A stretch of 64,000 nt of DNA from Planctomycetota bacterium (GCA_029245865.1 JAQWOM010000038.1:1-64000); one strand, 5' to 3'. Shown: positions 17,091 through 26,807, counted from the first letter of the stretch. The notes: generated from the sequence alone by a model not told the origin. A program made the numbers and translations.

Positions 17091-19462
17091 GAAAGCGGCG
17101 GATCGCCCCGGTGTTCGCCGTGTTGATGGTCGGGTTTGCACTTGTTTCGACACGGCTCGTCAAGTTGCAAGCGCTTGAGTCGGAGATGTGGCTGCGCGAG
17201 TCGGAGCGCAGTACAGCCAGCTTCAGGTCGTTGCCCTTCGAGCGTGGATGGATCATGGACCGCCGGGGGCGCCCACTGGCGCGCACCGAGGAAGTCTTGG
17301 ACCTGACGTTTCGATATCGAGGTTGGCGACGCGGCACTGTGGCTGGTCAGGCGTGTCACGCCTGGGTGTTGCTGGGGCTCTCGCGTAACTCGGTGCCGGA
17401 AGCTGTTGCCCAAGCGGAGAAACTGTCGGCCGCCCTGGGCGATGTGCGCATCGATGAAATCGCTGCACTGTCGTCGCGTCAGCGACGCCGAGATCTCGGT
17501 TTCTATCTCGAACGCTTGTTTGGCGAAGAGATCTGGGACGAGATCGCAAACCGACTGCAAGGAGAGCGAACAGCCGCTGTGCGTCTTGCAGATCTGGACG
17601 GCTTTGATCGTATGTTGACTCGTGTGCTGGCAAGGGTGAAGCGTGAGCGTGAGGCTTTGCACAGCTTGGCCAAGGTCGCAGGCCTGCGATCTGATCAGCT
17701 CATGGCGGACATGGAGCGAGCCGCGGCGCGTGCCGATGACCGTGTTCAGGTTGGCCTTGCCAAAGAGGCGGGTGACGAGCGCGAACTCTATCGGCGTGAA
17801 CAAGAACTGCATGGAGAGTTTGACGCCGATCCCACTCGGCTTGCACGGCGCGTTTCGTACGACACGCGGACACTTGTCGCCATCCGCCAAGGTGAGCTTG
17901 GCGGCTTCGGCATTCACATGGAAATGCGCCGCATCTATCCAGAGGGTGTTCGTGATGTCGCACCCGGTATCGTTGGACATGTGGGCTCGCCTCAACCTGA
18001 AGACAGAGACCGCGCCTTCGAACACAGGCTGCGACTCTCCGATCTCTCGAGCCTGACCGCCCTGTCTCCCGAAGAACTCGATGAACTCGAGAGGCTGCGT
18101 ATCCAGGTTCGCGAAGTGGACTACTTGCTCTCCGAAGAGCGGGGGCGCTTGGGGGTTGAAGCCGCTTTCGAGGATCTCCTCAGAGGCAAGCGTGGATGGA
18201 TCGCCACTCGAGAGCAGGTCGAGAGTGACTCTGTAGAACGCGAGCAGCCACAGCGCGGCTTGAACGTGGTGCTCACGTTGGACACGGATCTGCAACGTGC
18301 CTGTGAAGAGGTGCTCGACCAGGTTTTCACGCGAGCCCTGGATGTTCGAAATGACGAGGGTGATGTCATTGAGGGGCTGCCAGCACAGTGGGCCGGCGCC
18401 ATTGTCCTGATGGATCCGAACACCGGTGAGATTCTCGCGCTGGCGACAGGCCCACGGCCCTCGCGTGACGATTATGAGCAACGCCGTTACTGGCTCGACC
18501 ATGAAGATTCATGGAAACGGATCCGGCATCGCGCGGTGGACCCGGGCCGGTCGGGCGATCTTCCTCCGGCCGGTTCCACCTTCAAGCCGGTGTCGGCTCT
18601 GGCGGGTCTCGTCACTCCAGGAACATCGATTACGCGGGGGACTCGCTTTCTTTGTGAAGGCTCTCTGGAAGTGGGTGACCGCAGCATTGGCTGCCTGGGC
18701 TATCACGGAGAAATCGGGCTCGAAGAAGCTCTCGCACGCTCATGCAACATCTACTTTTATCGACTCGGTCGCGCGGTAGGCATCGAGGCATTGCGCGAGA
18801 TGGCGTTGCGGTTCGGGTTCGGGAGTGGTCGCCGGTCTGGATTGTTCCTCGGCAACGAAGTGCTCGAATCACTCGGCGTCCCCATGCGTTCCGGGTTTCA
18901 TGAAGCGCGTCCCGTGCTAGGGCCCGGAGATTCTGTTTCGGATGCCATGCGCTTGGCCATCGGGCAGGCGCCGCTTGATGATGTCACGCCCTTGCAGATC
19001 GCCACCATGATGGGTGCGGTGGGGACAGGTACGTTGCGCCCGCCATCGCTCGTGGCTGAACTCGAAGGCTATCCACCGATCCCTGCTCGCGGGGGGCGCT
19101 CTTTGGGCATTCCGGAGGGCTCGCTCGCGGTGGTGCGTGATGGCATGGCGGCTGTCATGGACTCCGAGATGGGAACGGGACGCCGACTCAACGAGCAACT
19201 CAAAGAAAGTGCCCCGTGGCTGGTTGGCAAAATCGCTGCCAAGACAGGAACTGCCCAGGTCGGAGGGCATCAGGATCAATCGTGGTTTGCTGGCTATCTG
19301 CCACGCGATACGCCTCGCCTGGCTTTTGCGGTGCTCATCGAAGATTGCGGTTTGCATGGCAGTGAAGCGGCGGCGCCAACCTTTGGCTTGCTGCTTGAGA
19401 AGCCCGTCATGCAATCCTTCCTGGCCGAAGAAATCCTCACACCGCCGGGAGGCAGGCGGTGA
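17087..19462 (+). CDS. mrdA: Penicillin-binding protein 2 (elongasome transpeptidase)
   Basis: A cell-wall cross-linking enzyme anchored by one N-terminal TM helix (about 7-24). The transpeptidase motifs are present: S-T-F-K with nucleophile Ser 497 and Lys 500, S-C-N about 50 residues on, and K-T-G-T in AAKTGTAQVGG. The dimerisation region starts RSLPFERGWIMDRRGRPLAR. At 791 residues it is well over the ~600-650 usual for PBP2. The extra length lies between about residues 85 and 400 as charged, helical, coiled-coil-prone sequence. GTGA overlaps at both ends couple it to mreD and rodA. Its presence shows septum-independent peptidoglycan synthesis in this organism. Confidence 0.93.
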   Translation: MRKRRIAPVFAVLMVGFALVSTRLVKLQALESEMWLRESERSTASFRSLPFERGWIMDRRGRPLARTEEVLDLTFRYRGWRRGTVAGQACHAWVLLGLSRNSVPEAVAQAEKLSAALGDVRIDEIAALSSRQRRRDLGFYLERLFGEEIWDEIANRLQGERTAAVRLADLDGFDRMLTRVLARVKREREALHSLAKVAGLRSDQLMADMERAAARADDRVQVGLAKEAGDERELYRREQELHGEFDADPTRLARRVSYDTRTLVAIRQGELGGFGIHMEMRRIYPEGVRDVAPGIVGHVGSPQPEDRDRAFEHRLRLSDLSSLTALSPEELDELERLRIQVREVDYLLSEERGRLGVEAAFEDLLRGKRGWIATREQVESDSVEREQPQRGLNVVLTLDTDLQRACEEVLDQVFTRALDVRNDEGDVIEGLPAQWAGAIVLMDPNTGEILALATGPRPSRDDYEQRRYWLDHEDSWKRIRHRAVDPGRSGDLPPAGSTFKPVSALAGLVTPGTSITRGTRFLCEGSLEVGDRSIGCLGYHGEIGLEEALARSCNIYFYRLGRAVGIEALREMALRFGFGSGRRSGLFLGNEVLESLGVPMRSGFHEARPVLGPGDSVSDAMRLAIGQAPLDDVTPLQIATMMGAVGTGTLRPPSLVAELEGYPPIPARGGRSLGIPEGSLAVVRDGMAAVMDSEMGTGRRLNEQLKESAPWLVGKIAAKTGTAQVGGHQDQSWFAGYLPRDTPRLAFAVLIEDCGLHGSEAAAPTFGLLLEKPVMQSFLAEEILTPPGGRR

Positions 19463-20673
19463 TTTTTGAGCGCTGGTTCAAGTCGCTGAAGTGGCGGCAT
19501 GTCGAATGGCCGGTCGTGCTGCCCGCGCTGGGCCTCATGTGCGCGGGGCTGCTCTTTATCTGGAGCGCGACCCTCGAATCTGGTGGGTCTGACTCAGATC
19601 TCCTGGCGCGTCAGGTGTTGTTCGCTGTCTTGGGTGTCGTCGCTGTCATCGTTGTCTGCAGGCTTGGTATGGGGTGGGTGGCAGACCGATCGATGCTGTT
19701 CTACTCGATCTTGCTGGGTGTGTTGATGCTGTTGCCCTTGCTGTCCACTCCATCTTCCGTGGGCAGTGACCGCTGGATCACACTTCCTTTTGGCTTCAAG
19801 TTGCAGCCTTCGGAATTCATGAAAGTCGGGCTCGTCCTGGCACTCGCGCGCCACCTGCAACACGCTGGAGTGACGAACACCTGGCGGAGCTATGTGTCAC
19901 CGTTCTTGCTGACTGCGGTGCCCTGGTTCTTCGTCATGCGACAGCCCGATTTGGGGTCGTCGCTGGTGATGCTTCCGGTCTTTCTTGCCATGGTGTGGGT
20001 GAGCGGGGCACGACAACGACACGTCGTGATGGTGACGGCGGCGGTGGCTGTCATGTTGCCGCTTGCCTATCTGATACCCGGGGTTCTTGAGCCCTACCAG
20101 AAAGATCGCGTGGATGCTTTTCTGACGCCGATTCCCTCTCGAGTGGCAGAGGCACGCGGCATGCGTGAACGTCACGAACACATGGCTGCCCGAAAGCTAG
20201 AGGCAGAAATCTCGGAGTTGAAGCGGGGAACGGGCTATCAGCAATATTACAGCGTCGTGGCCGTTGGTAGTGGAGGGCTCACCGGCGTGGGCCTCGGAGT
20301 CGGTATTCAGAACCGGGGTAATCGGCTGCCTGTACGTCACTCAGATTTCATTTTTGCGGTTATCGGAGAAGAGGCGGGCTTGATGGGTTCGCTGTCCGTC
20401 GTCCTGCTCTACGCAGCACTGATCGCTGCCATCCTCGGGGTGGCCTTGCGGACCCGCGAACCCTTCGGACGGCTTGTCTGCGTGGGGGTCGCAGCGCTTA
20501 TTGGTGGGCAGGCTCTGCTCAACCTGGGTATCGCGACGGGGATGTTGCCCGTCACCGGTCTGCCGTTGCCCTTGGTGAGCTACGGAGGGAGTTCGATCAT
20601 GGCGACACTCATTGCCCTGGGCTGCGTGCTCGCCGTGGGACAGCGTCGGGTTGACGTGTTCTTCGAGGAATAG
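19459..20673 (+). CDS. rodA: Rod shape-determining SEDS glycosyltransferase RodA
   Basis: A SEDS-family polymerase of lipid II with about ten TM helices, 404 residues. Family signatures are present: DRWITLPFGFKLQPSEFMKVG in the first half, the GYQQYYSVVAVGSGGLTGVGLG block with HSDFIFAVIGEEAGLMG after it, and the LPLPLVSYGGSS end motif. A loop of about 35 charged residues lies before GYQQ (RVAEARGMRERHEHMAARK). It starts at a GTG overlapping the PBP2 stop. Its convergent neighbour ends only 18 bases away. Confidence 0.95.
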   Translation: MIFERWFKSLKWRHVEWPVVLPALGLMCAGLLFIWSATLESGGSDSDLLARQVLFAVLGVVAVIVVCRLGMGWVADRSMLFYSILLGVLMLLPLLSTPSSVGSDRWITLPFGFKLQPSEFMKVGLVLALARHLQHAGVTNTWRSYVSPFLLTAVPWFFVMRQPDLGSSLVMLPVFLAMVWVSGARQRHVVMVTAAVAVMLPLAYLIPGVLEPYQKDRVDAFLTPIPSRVAEARGMRERHEHMAARKLEAEISELKRGTGYQQYYSVVAVGSGGLTGVGLGVGIQNRGNRLPVRHSDFIFAVIGEEAGLMGSLSVVLLYAALIAAILGVALRTREPFGRLVCVGVAALIGGQALLNLGIATGMLPVTGLPLPLVSYGGSSIMATLIALGCVLAVGQRRVDVFFEE

Positions 20674-20691
20674 TGAGCCCTGTTGGTTGGC

Positions 20692-22305
20692 TCAGGCCTC
20701 GACCTTGGGCCGCCCTTGGAGGCGAGTCTCGTGGAACGAGTCAACGCTTGCCTTGGATATCCAGCGAGCCCAGAGTTGGGTGGGTGAATCGCTTAGAAGG
20801 GCGCCGGGTTCCAGGTATTCGTAGATCTCTTCAAAGGTGAGGACTTTGTCGCGAGAGATGCGACGGAAGACATCACGCGGCTGGAGTTGACTCGGGTGAG
20901 AGAGGCCTGCCGCTGCGAGAAGTTCCACGAAAGATTCGACGGTCCTGCGGTGGTAGTTGGCGACGCGTTCGCGTTTCTCGTGAACGACCAGTCCGCGAAT
21001 GAGTTTTGACTCTTGTGTGGCGACGCCGGTGGGGCATGTGTTGGTGTTGCACCGGCGCGCTTGAATGCAACCGACCGAGAGCATGAAGCCACGTGCGGAA
21101 TTGCACATGTCGGCTCCGACTGCGATGCGGGAGGCGATGTCGAATGCCTGGAAGACCTTGCCCGATGCAATGACTCGTATCTGATCGCGGAGGCCAAAGC
21201 CGACCAGCGCGTTGTTGACGATGAGCAGGCCTTCGGTGAGCGGCACGCCCATCGAATCAGAAAATTCGGGTGGCGCAGCGCCGGTTCCACCTTCGCCTCC
21301 GTCCACTGTGATGAAGTCCGGAAGAATGCCCGTTTGCTTCATGCCCAGACAGATCGACACGAATTCACTGGGGACTCCCACGCACAGCTTGAAGCCAATG
21401 GGCTTGCCTCCGGAGAGTTCCCGCAGCTGTTTGATGTATGCGCACAAGCTCAGGGGGGAGTCGAAGGCGGTGTGCCCCGGAGGGGAGATGACCGTTGTGC
21501 CAACGGGGACGCCTCGGATGGCGGCAATCTCTTTGGAGTTTTTGACGGCCGGGAGGATGCCCCCGTGCCCAGGCTTGGCTCCCTGGCTCAGCTTGATCTC
21601 GATCATTTTGACGTTGGGGTGCGTCGCGTGTTTCTGAAAGAGATCGGGGTCAAAATTACCTTCGGAGTTTCGACAGCCGAAGTAGCCGGTGCCAATCTGC
21701 CAGCACACGTCTCCACCTGGCTCAAGGTGATAGCGGGTCAGGCCGCCTTCGCCCGTGTTTTGAAAGAAATTGCCGAGCTTGGCTCCGCCGTTGATGGCTT
21801 CCACTGCGGCCCGGGAAAGCGCGCCGAAACTCATGGCAGAAGTGTTCAGGACCGAGGCTGAGTAAGGTTGCTTGCAATCCTTGCCGCCTACGAGGATGCG
21901 CGGATCCAACTCAGGCAGGGCGTGGGCTGCGAGCGAGTGGTTCATCCACTCATAGCCTGTCTCATAGACATCCTGCTGGGTTCCGAAGGGCATCGTGTCG
22001 CGCACGTCCTTGGCCCGCTCGTAGATAATAGACCGCATCTCTCGAGACAGAGGGCGCCCGTCAGTCTCTGATTCAATGAAGTACTGCTGGAGTTCGGGGC
22101 GGATGAATTCGAAGAGATAGCGCAAACGGCCCAAAACCGGAAAATTGCGGCGGATGGCGTGTTTTGACTGGATCGTGTCGTAGATCCCGAGCAGGACCAG
22201 CGGGCCCACAAGGGCAAGCAGCCAGATGGCAGGAGGCCATACCGTGCTGAGGAGGACCACTGCAGCGAGTGCCACCACAGATGTGAGGTAGAAGGGGATC
22301 ACCAT
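20692..22305 (-). CDS. FMN-binding glutamate synthase-like protein (membrane-anchored)
   Basis: 537 residues. An N-terminal hydrophobic region (two TM helices, about 1-38) precedes a GltS-type TIM barrel. Visible family features: NTSAMSFGALS, GGLTRYHLEPGGDVCWQIGTGYFG, SQGAKPGHGG, FITVDGGEGGTGAAP and the Cys-rich CIQARRCNTNTCPTGVATQ, which in glutamate synthases ligates the 3Fe-4S cluster. There is no amidotransferase domain, so it is a standalone oxidoreductase that need not make glutamate. The frame stays open to 22743 over coxB; ATG 22305 is preferred since it begins the TM segment. Confidence 0.9.
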   Translation of the reverse strand: MVIPFYLTSVVALAAVVLLSTVWPPAIWLLALVGPLVLLGIYDTIQSKHAIRRNFPVLGRLRYLFEFIRPELQQYFIESETDGRPLSREMRSIIYERAKDVRDTMPFGTQQDVYETGYEWMNHSLAAHALPELDPRILVGGKDCKQPYSASVLNTSAMSFGALSRAAVEAINGGAKLGNFFQNTGEGGLTRYHLEPGGDVCWQIGTGYFGCRNSEGNFDPDLFQKHATHPNVKMIEIKLSQGAKPGHGGILPAVKNSKEIAAIRGVPVGTTVISPPGHTAFDSPLSLCAYIKQLRELSGGKPIGFKLCVGVPSEFVSICLGMKQTGILPDFITVDGGEGGTGAAPPEFSDSMGVPLTEGLLIVNNALVGFGLRDQIRVIASGKVFQAFDIASRIAVGADMCNSARGFMLSVGCIQARRCNTNTCPTGVATQESKLIRGLVVHEKRERVANYHRRTVESFVELLAAAGLSHPSQLQPRDVFRRISRDKVLTFEEIYEYLEPGALLSDSPTQLWARWISKASVDSFHETRLQGRPKVEA

Positions 22306-22394
22306 GGGAGCTTTCCGTCTCTGAGGACAACCGGGCGAACGCCGGGTATTGTGCGACGAATGTTCCGGTGCAGGCAACACTACAAGGCCGAACA

Positions 22395-22423
22395 TTGTCC
22401 TGGGGCTTTCTTGTCGGCACAAT
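22395..22423 (+). promoter_or_regulatory. Candidate promoter for the respiratory operon
   Basis: TTGTCC, a 17-base spacer, then CACAAT, in the 254-base gap between the divergent flavoprotein and coxB genes. Both boxes are moderate matches. A leader of about 130 bases would follow. Confidence 0.3.
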
Positions 22424-22559
22424 CGGCCGATCTCAGGCTTGGCTTGCTGGGAGGGATCGTGTGGGTTTTGTCTCGATTCCGTTGAGGGCGAGCCTTGGGC
22501 TGCAGGTTCGTGGAAGAACGAGGCAGCGAACGCGAAAAGCGGAGGGAGGGCGAAACGTC

Positions 22560-23666
22560 GTGACAGTGAGTTCCGTGCCGACAACGCGATTGATTCCGGG
22601 ACCACGCTTTTCCCGGTTCTTGCGCTGTGCGTTCGGGATTTTACTGTGCGTTTCGTTTGGGCTCGCAAGCGAAGGCGTCGCCCAGGAGGCAAGCACGAGC
22701 CCTCCGACGGATTTTTCTCCAGGAGACGCGACCAGCCAGCCAAACATTTTCTCTCCGGTCTCGACGCCTGCTGAAGTTGTTGAAGATCTTTCCTGGCTCG
22801 TGCTGGCCGTCACCGCGTGCATCTTTTTCGTCGTCTTCGCCGTCTTGACGATCACCATCATTCGGTTTCGTGTGCGCTCCGGTGACGATGACCGCGAGCC
22901 ACCACAGATCTATGGCAGCAATCCGATCGAGTTGGCCTGGACGGTTGTGCCGATTCTTATCGTGGCCGTGCTCACGCTGGTGACCGTCCGCAGCTTGTAC
23001 GCCCTCGACAAGAAAGAGCCTCCGGAGGGGTCGCTCGAAGTGATTGTCGTGGGACATCAGTGGTGGTGGGAGTTCCGCTATCCGGAGCTTGGAATCATCA
23101 CAGCGAATGAGTTGCACGTGCCGGTTGACCGCGTGACCTTCCTGCGCCTTGCTTCCGCCGACGTCGTGCACAGCTTCTGGGTGCCGGAGTTAGCCGGTAA
23201 GACCGACGTTGTTCCCAACCGCCTCAACCACATGTGGATCGAGCCACACAAGACCGGTTTGTTTGTCGGGCAATGTGCGGAGTTCTGTGGGACGCAGCAC
23301 GCCAACATGTTGTTGCGAGTCGAAGTTCAGGCGGAAGAAGACTTCGCGGCATGGGTCGCCAATCAGCAGAAGCCCGCCCGAGAGGATCCGAGCGTCGCTG
23401 AAGGGCGAGAGACGTTTCAGCAGATTGCATGCATCAACTGCCACAATTCCGAAGGGACGGTGGCGACAGGCGTGTTTGGTCCCGATCTGACGCATCTCAT
23501 GAGTCGAGAGACGATCGGTTCTGGTTCCGTGCTGCTGACCCCTGAAAACCTTCATGAGTGGGTCAAGAATCCGCAGCAGTTCAAGGATGGTTGCCTCATG
23601 CCTGACATGCAGTTGGAGCCACACCAGGTTGATTCGATCACTCGTTATCTGCTGAGCCTCGACTGA
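22560..23666 (+). CDS. coxB: Cytochrome c oxidase subunit II with C-terminal cytochrome c domain (caa3 type)
   Basis: Receives electrons and passes them through CuA to subunit I. A Sec signal peptide (FLRCAFGILLCVSFGLAS) is followed by two TM helices (about 75-98 and 120-142), GHQWWWEFRYPELG, and the CuA site H...C-A-E-F-C-x3-H-x2-M (VVHSFW, then GQCAEFCGTQHANM). A CINCH heme-c site at residues 291-295 marks a fused cytochrome c domain, with a Met ligand candidate near the end (LMPDMQ). GTG at 22560 is chosen: GGAGGGAGGG lies 9 bases upstream, and the upstream open frame would disrupt the signal peptide. Confidence 0.95.
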   Translation: MTVSSVPTTRLIPGPRFSRFLRCAFGILLCVSFGLASEGVAQEASTSPPTDFSPGDATSQPNIFSPVSTPAEVVEDLSWLVLAVTACIFFVVFAVLTITIIRFRVRSGDDDREPPQIYGSNPIELAWTVVPILIVAVLTLVTVRSLYALDKKEPPEGSLEVIVVGHQWWWEFRYPELGIITANELHVPVDRVTFLRLASADVVHSFWVPELAGKTDVVPNRLNHMWIEPHKTGLFVGQCAEFCGTQHANMLLRVEVQAEEDFAAWVANQQKPAREDPSVAEGRETFQQIACINCHNSEGTVATGVFGPDLTHLMSRETIGSGSVLLTPENLHEWVKNPQQFKDGCLMPDMQLEPHQVDSITRYLLSLD

Positions 23667-23670
23667 CCCC

Positions 23671-25341
23671 ATGGCTTCTTCCGACATCACTCCCGACGCA
23701 TCTCCCCCGCGCTCACCGTTCATGGACTGGGCTCGTGGTTGGATGACCACGGTGGACCACAAGCGTCTGGGCGTGATGTACATCTCGTCGGCGCTTCTGT
23801 TCTTTGTTGTCGGTGGGCTCGAAGCCTCTGCGATGCGCGCGCAGCTCTCTTGGTCTCAGCTTGACCTGATGGAGCCGGGCACCTTTAACACGCTGTTCAC
23901 CATGCATGGCACGACGATGGTGTTCCTTGTCGGTATGCCGATGCTGTTTGGGTTCGCCAACTACTTGATCCCATTGATGATCGGTTCGCGTGACCTGGCG
24001 TTCCCACGTCTCAATGCCGTTGGGTTCTGGATCTTCTTCTTCAGTGGGTGCTTGCTGTACTACAGTTCGGTTGGCGGCGAGGCGTTGTACGGGCTGGCTG
24101 GCATGCCAGATGTGGGTTGGTTTGCCTACGCGCCTCTCACGGCCATCAACTATTCGCCCGGAAATGGCCCGGACTACTGGCTGCTGTTCGTGCTCGTCGG
24201 CGGCATCGGAAGCTTGGCCACAGCGCTCAACGTGGTGGTCACTGTCGCCACCATGCGCTGCGAAGGGATGACGCCGCTGCGCATGCCGCTGCTGGTCTGG
24301 ATGATCAGCGTGGCCTGCGGATTGGTCTTGATTGCCATGCCGCCTCTGTCGGCCGCCTCGATCATGATGCTGTTCGACCGGCATTTCGGGTCGCACTTCT
24401 TCGACACCCAGGGAGGTGGCTCTGCCGTGTTCTGGCAGCACCTGTTCTGGTTCTTCGGGCACCCCGAGGTCTACATCCTGGTGCTCCCGGGGTTCGCGAT
24501 CGTGTCGGAGATCATCCCCGTCTTTTCCCGAAAGGCCATTTTCGGTTACCCGATGATGGTTGCTGCCTCCGTCTGCATTGGCGTCGTGGCCATGGGGGTC
24601 TGGGTGCACCACATGTTCACAGTCGGACTTACCGCCGGCATGAACTCTTTTTTTGCTGCCTCCACGATGATCATCGCGGTTCCAACAGGCATCAAGATCT
24701 TCAACTGGATTGGAACGATGTATGGCGGTCGGCTGCATTTGAAGATGCCGATGCTGTGTTGCGTGGCTTTCCTCTTCCAGTTCCTGTGCGCCGGTCTGAC
24801 GGGAATCATGTTGGCCATCGCACCCTTCGACTTCCAACTGTCCGACAGCTACTTCGTCGTGGCGCACTTTCACTTTGTGCTGATCGGCGGGCTCCTGTTC
24901 GCGATCTTCGGCGGGCTTTACTACTGGTTCCCCAAGGCTACGGGGCGCATGTTGGGTGAGAAGCTCGGCCGCTGGCACTTCTGGCTGTTCCTGATCGGTT
25001 TCAATGTGACCTTTGGCTTCATGCATATCCCCGGGGCCATGGGGATGCCGAGGCGGATCTACACCTATCAGGCGGACCGAGGCTGGGAAATCTGGAATGT
25101 GATCAGTTCCGCAGGCGTTGTGCTTCAGGCCGCTGGAGTGTGTTGCTTGCTGGTGAACATCATTCGTTCTGCTCGCAAGGGCGCGGTCGCAGGCGACGAT
25201 CCCTGGGATGCGTGGACCCTCGAGTGGGCGACGACTTCGCCGCCACCTGAATACAACTTCGAGAAGCCGCCCAAGGTGCACAGCCGTCGCCCGCTGTGGG
25301 ATCTGAAGCATCCCGACGACACCGACGGAGCTTACGAATGA
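23671..25341 (+). CDS. coxA: Cytochrome c oxidase subunit I
   Basis: Catalytic subunit reducing O2 at the heme a3-CuB centre and pumping protons. 556 residues, about 12 TM helices. CuB/heme ligand motifs are clear: WFFGHPEVYILVLPGF (His with the cross-linked Tyr), HHMFTVG, and AHFHFVLIGG near residues 390-400. It begins five bases after coxB and overlaps coxC by ATGA. Confidence 0.97.
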   Translation: MASSDITPDASPPRSPFMDWARGWMTTVDHKRLGVMYISSALLFFVVGGLEASAMRAQLSWSQLDLMEPGTFNTLFTMHGTTMVFLVGMPMLFGFANYLIPLMIGSRDLAFPRLNAVGFWIFFFSGCLLYYSSVGGEALYGLAGMPDVGWFAYAPLTAINYSPGNGPDYWLLFVLVGGIGSLATALNVVVTVATMRCEGMTPLRMPLLVWMISVACGLVLIAMPPLSAASIMMLFDRHFGSHFFDTQGGGSAVFWQHLFWFFGHPEVYILVLPGFAIVSEIIPVFSRKAIFGYPMMVAASVCIGVVAMGVWVHHMFTVGLTAGMNSFFAASTMIIAVPTGIKIFNWIGTMYGGRLHLKMPMLCCVAFLFQFLCAGLTGIMLAIAPFDFQLSDSYFVVAHFHFVLIGGLLFAIFGGLYYWFPKATGRMLGEKLGRWHFWLFLIGFNVTFGFMHIPGAMGMPRRIYTYQADRGWEIWNVISSAGVVLQAAGVCCLLVNIIRSARKGAVAGDDPWDAWTLEWATTSPPPEYNFEKPPKVHSRRPLWDLKHPDDTDGAYE

Positions 25342-25937
25342 GCTCCCTGGCGCAAAGTGACGCGACCGCCGGAGCTCCGGCCGCCTCTCGCAAGGGACGC
25401 TGGGGGATGGCTTGCCTGATTCTCACCGAATCGGCGCTCTTCCTCACCTTTGTGGTGACCTATCTCTACTACACCGGAAAGAGCCTCTCGGGGCCCTATC
25501 CGGTGGATGTCATTGAGTATCCGACGGTCCTCTTCAACTCGGTTTGCCTGATCAGCAGCAGTTTCACCATCGTCCTCGCCGTTCGTGCGTTGGCGCGTGG
25601 CCGTGTGGCGCTGTTCAAGGTGTTCTGGGTCCTCACCATGCTGCTCGGACTCGAGTTTCTGGTGGGCACCGCGATCGAGTGGAAGGGCCTTATCGAACAG
25701 CACGAATTGACCTTGTCGAGCAATCTGTTCGGATCGACTTTCTACTCACTCGTTGGTCTGCACCTCGCGCACGTGACACTCGGGGTGCTTGTGATGTTGC
25801 TGATCACGACGCTCGCGCTTTTCGGGCGCATTCGCCGTGAGCATGCCGAACGACTGGAGATCTGCTCCTGGTACTGGCACTTCGTCGACGCGGTCTGGAT
25901 CGTGGTCTTTCTCACTGTCTACGTGTACGGAGTCTGA
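25338..25937 (+). CDS. coxC: Cytochrome c oxidase subunit III
   Basis: 199 residues with five TM helices, no catalytic cofactor. Family features: GMACLILTESALFLTFVVTYLYY at the start, STFYSLVGLHLAHVTLGVL with the conserved HxxH-like pattern, and the C-terminal CSWYWHFVDAVWIVVFLTVYV. The ATG overlaps the coxA stop (ATGA); the in-frame open region further upstream lies inside coxA. Confidence 0.95.
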   Translation: MSSLAQSDATAGAPAASRKGRWGMACLILTESALFLTFVVTYLYYTGKSLSGPYPVDVIEYPTVLFNSVCLISSSFTIVLAVRALARGRVALFKVFWVLTMLLGLEFLVGTAIEWKGLIEQHELTLSSNLFGSTFYSLVGLHLAHVTLGVLVMLLITTLALFGRIRREHAERLEICSWYWHFVDAVWIVVFLTVYVYGV

Positions 25938-25943
25938 GGAAGC

Positions 25944-26807
25944 ATGAGCCAGGACGACCCAGCAGATCGTGAGACCCAGGCCGGTGCGGAGGAAGTCATC
26001 CGCCTGCCGGCGCCCACCGCGTGGCCGATCATCCTGGCGTTTGGTGTGGTCCTGATGGCTGCGACAGTGGTGACGAACATTGTCGTGGGTTGCTTTGGAT
26101 TCGTGATCTTGCTGGCGGGTGCGGTGGGCTGGTGGCATGACGTCTTTCCCGTCGACCAGCACGAAGATGTGGCGCTGGCGCCTGAGGGCAAGAGGGTTCG
26201 CGAGATTCAGCCGCGACCCGGTCAGGTTGATCACCTCAAGGTCGGTGAAGCGCAGCACCGTGTGCGGCTTCCCGAGAGCATCCACCCCTATTCGGCTGGC
26301 GTGCGCGGCGGCATCGCCGGCGGCGTCGTCATGGCCATCTTCGCAGTCCTGCACGGGGTTCTCGACGAAGACAGCTTCTGGTTTCCCGTCAATCTGCTCG
26401 CCGCGGTGGTGATGCCTGGGATGGCAGACGCGAGCCTTGAACAACTCAAGCAGTTCAACGGGCTCGCTTTGACGGTTTGCCTCGTGGTGCATGGACTCGT
26501 TTCGGTGCTCCTCGGACTCCTCTATGGCGTCATCCTGCCCATGCTGCCCAGCCGACATTTCCTCTGGGGAGCCGTGGTGCTGCCGCTGATGTGGACAGGA
26601 ATTGTTGGCGCGACTCTCGGTGTCGTCAATCCGGTCTTGTCCGAGTACGTCGACTGGCCCTGGTTTATTGCAGCGCAGGTTGCCTTCGGGTTGGTCACCG
26701 GGCTGGTTGTTCTACGCAGCGAACCCATCGCGACCCTGCAGACATGGCCGTTGGCCGAGCGCGTAGCTCTCGAAGGCCGTCGCGCCGAGTCGGAGGATCG
26801 CTCATGA
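25944..26807 (+). CDS. Oxidase-cluster membrane protein, unknown
   Basis: 287 residues. An N-terminal pair of TM helices (about 25-60) resembles the small subunit IV/CtaF-like proteins that follow coxC in other clusters. Then comes a cytoplasmic or periplasmic His-containing linker (HEDVALAPEGK... HRVRLPESIHPY) and four or five more helices (about 115-260). It sits between coxC and the diheme cytochrome, with a 4-base overlap into the latter. It is probably an accessory or assembly subunit of the respiratory complex. Confidence 0.8.
   Translation: MSQDDPADRETQAGAEEVIRLPAPTAWPIILAFGVVLMAATVVTNIVVGCFGFVILLAGAVGWWHDVFPVDQHEDVALAPEGKRVREIQPRPGQVDHLKVGEAQHRVRLPESIHPYSAGVRGGIAGGVVMAIFAVLHGVLDEDSFWFPVNLLAAVVMPGMADASLEQLKQFNGLALTVCLVVHGLVSVLLGLLYGVILPMLPSRHFLWGAVVLPLMWTGIVGATLGVVNPVLSEYVDWPWFIAAQVAFGLVTGLVVLRSEPIATLQTWPLAERVALEGRRAESEDRS

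Noticed and set aside
23713-25311. 532-codon open frame antisense to coxA
   Set aside because: Its composition (His, Gln, Asp, Arg-rich, no hydrophobic pattern) is what the mirror of a GC-rich membrane gene gives; coxA on the other strand is certain.
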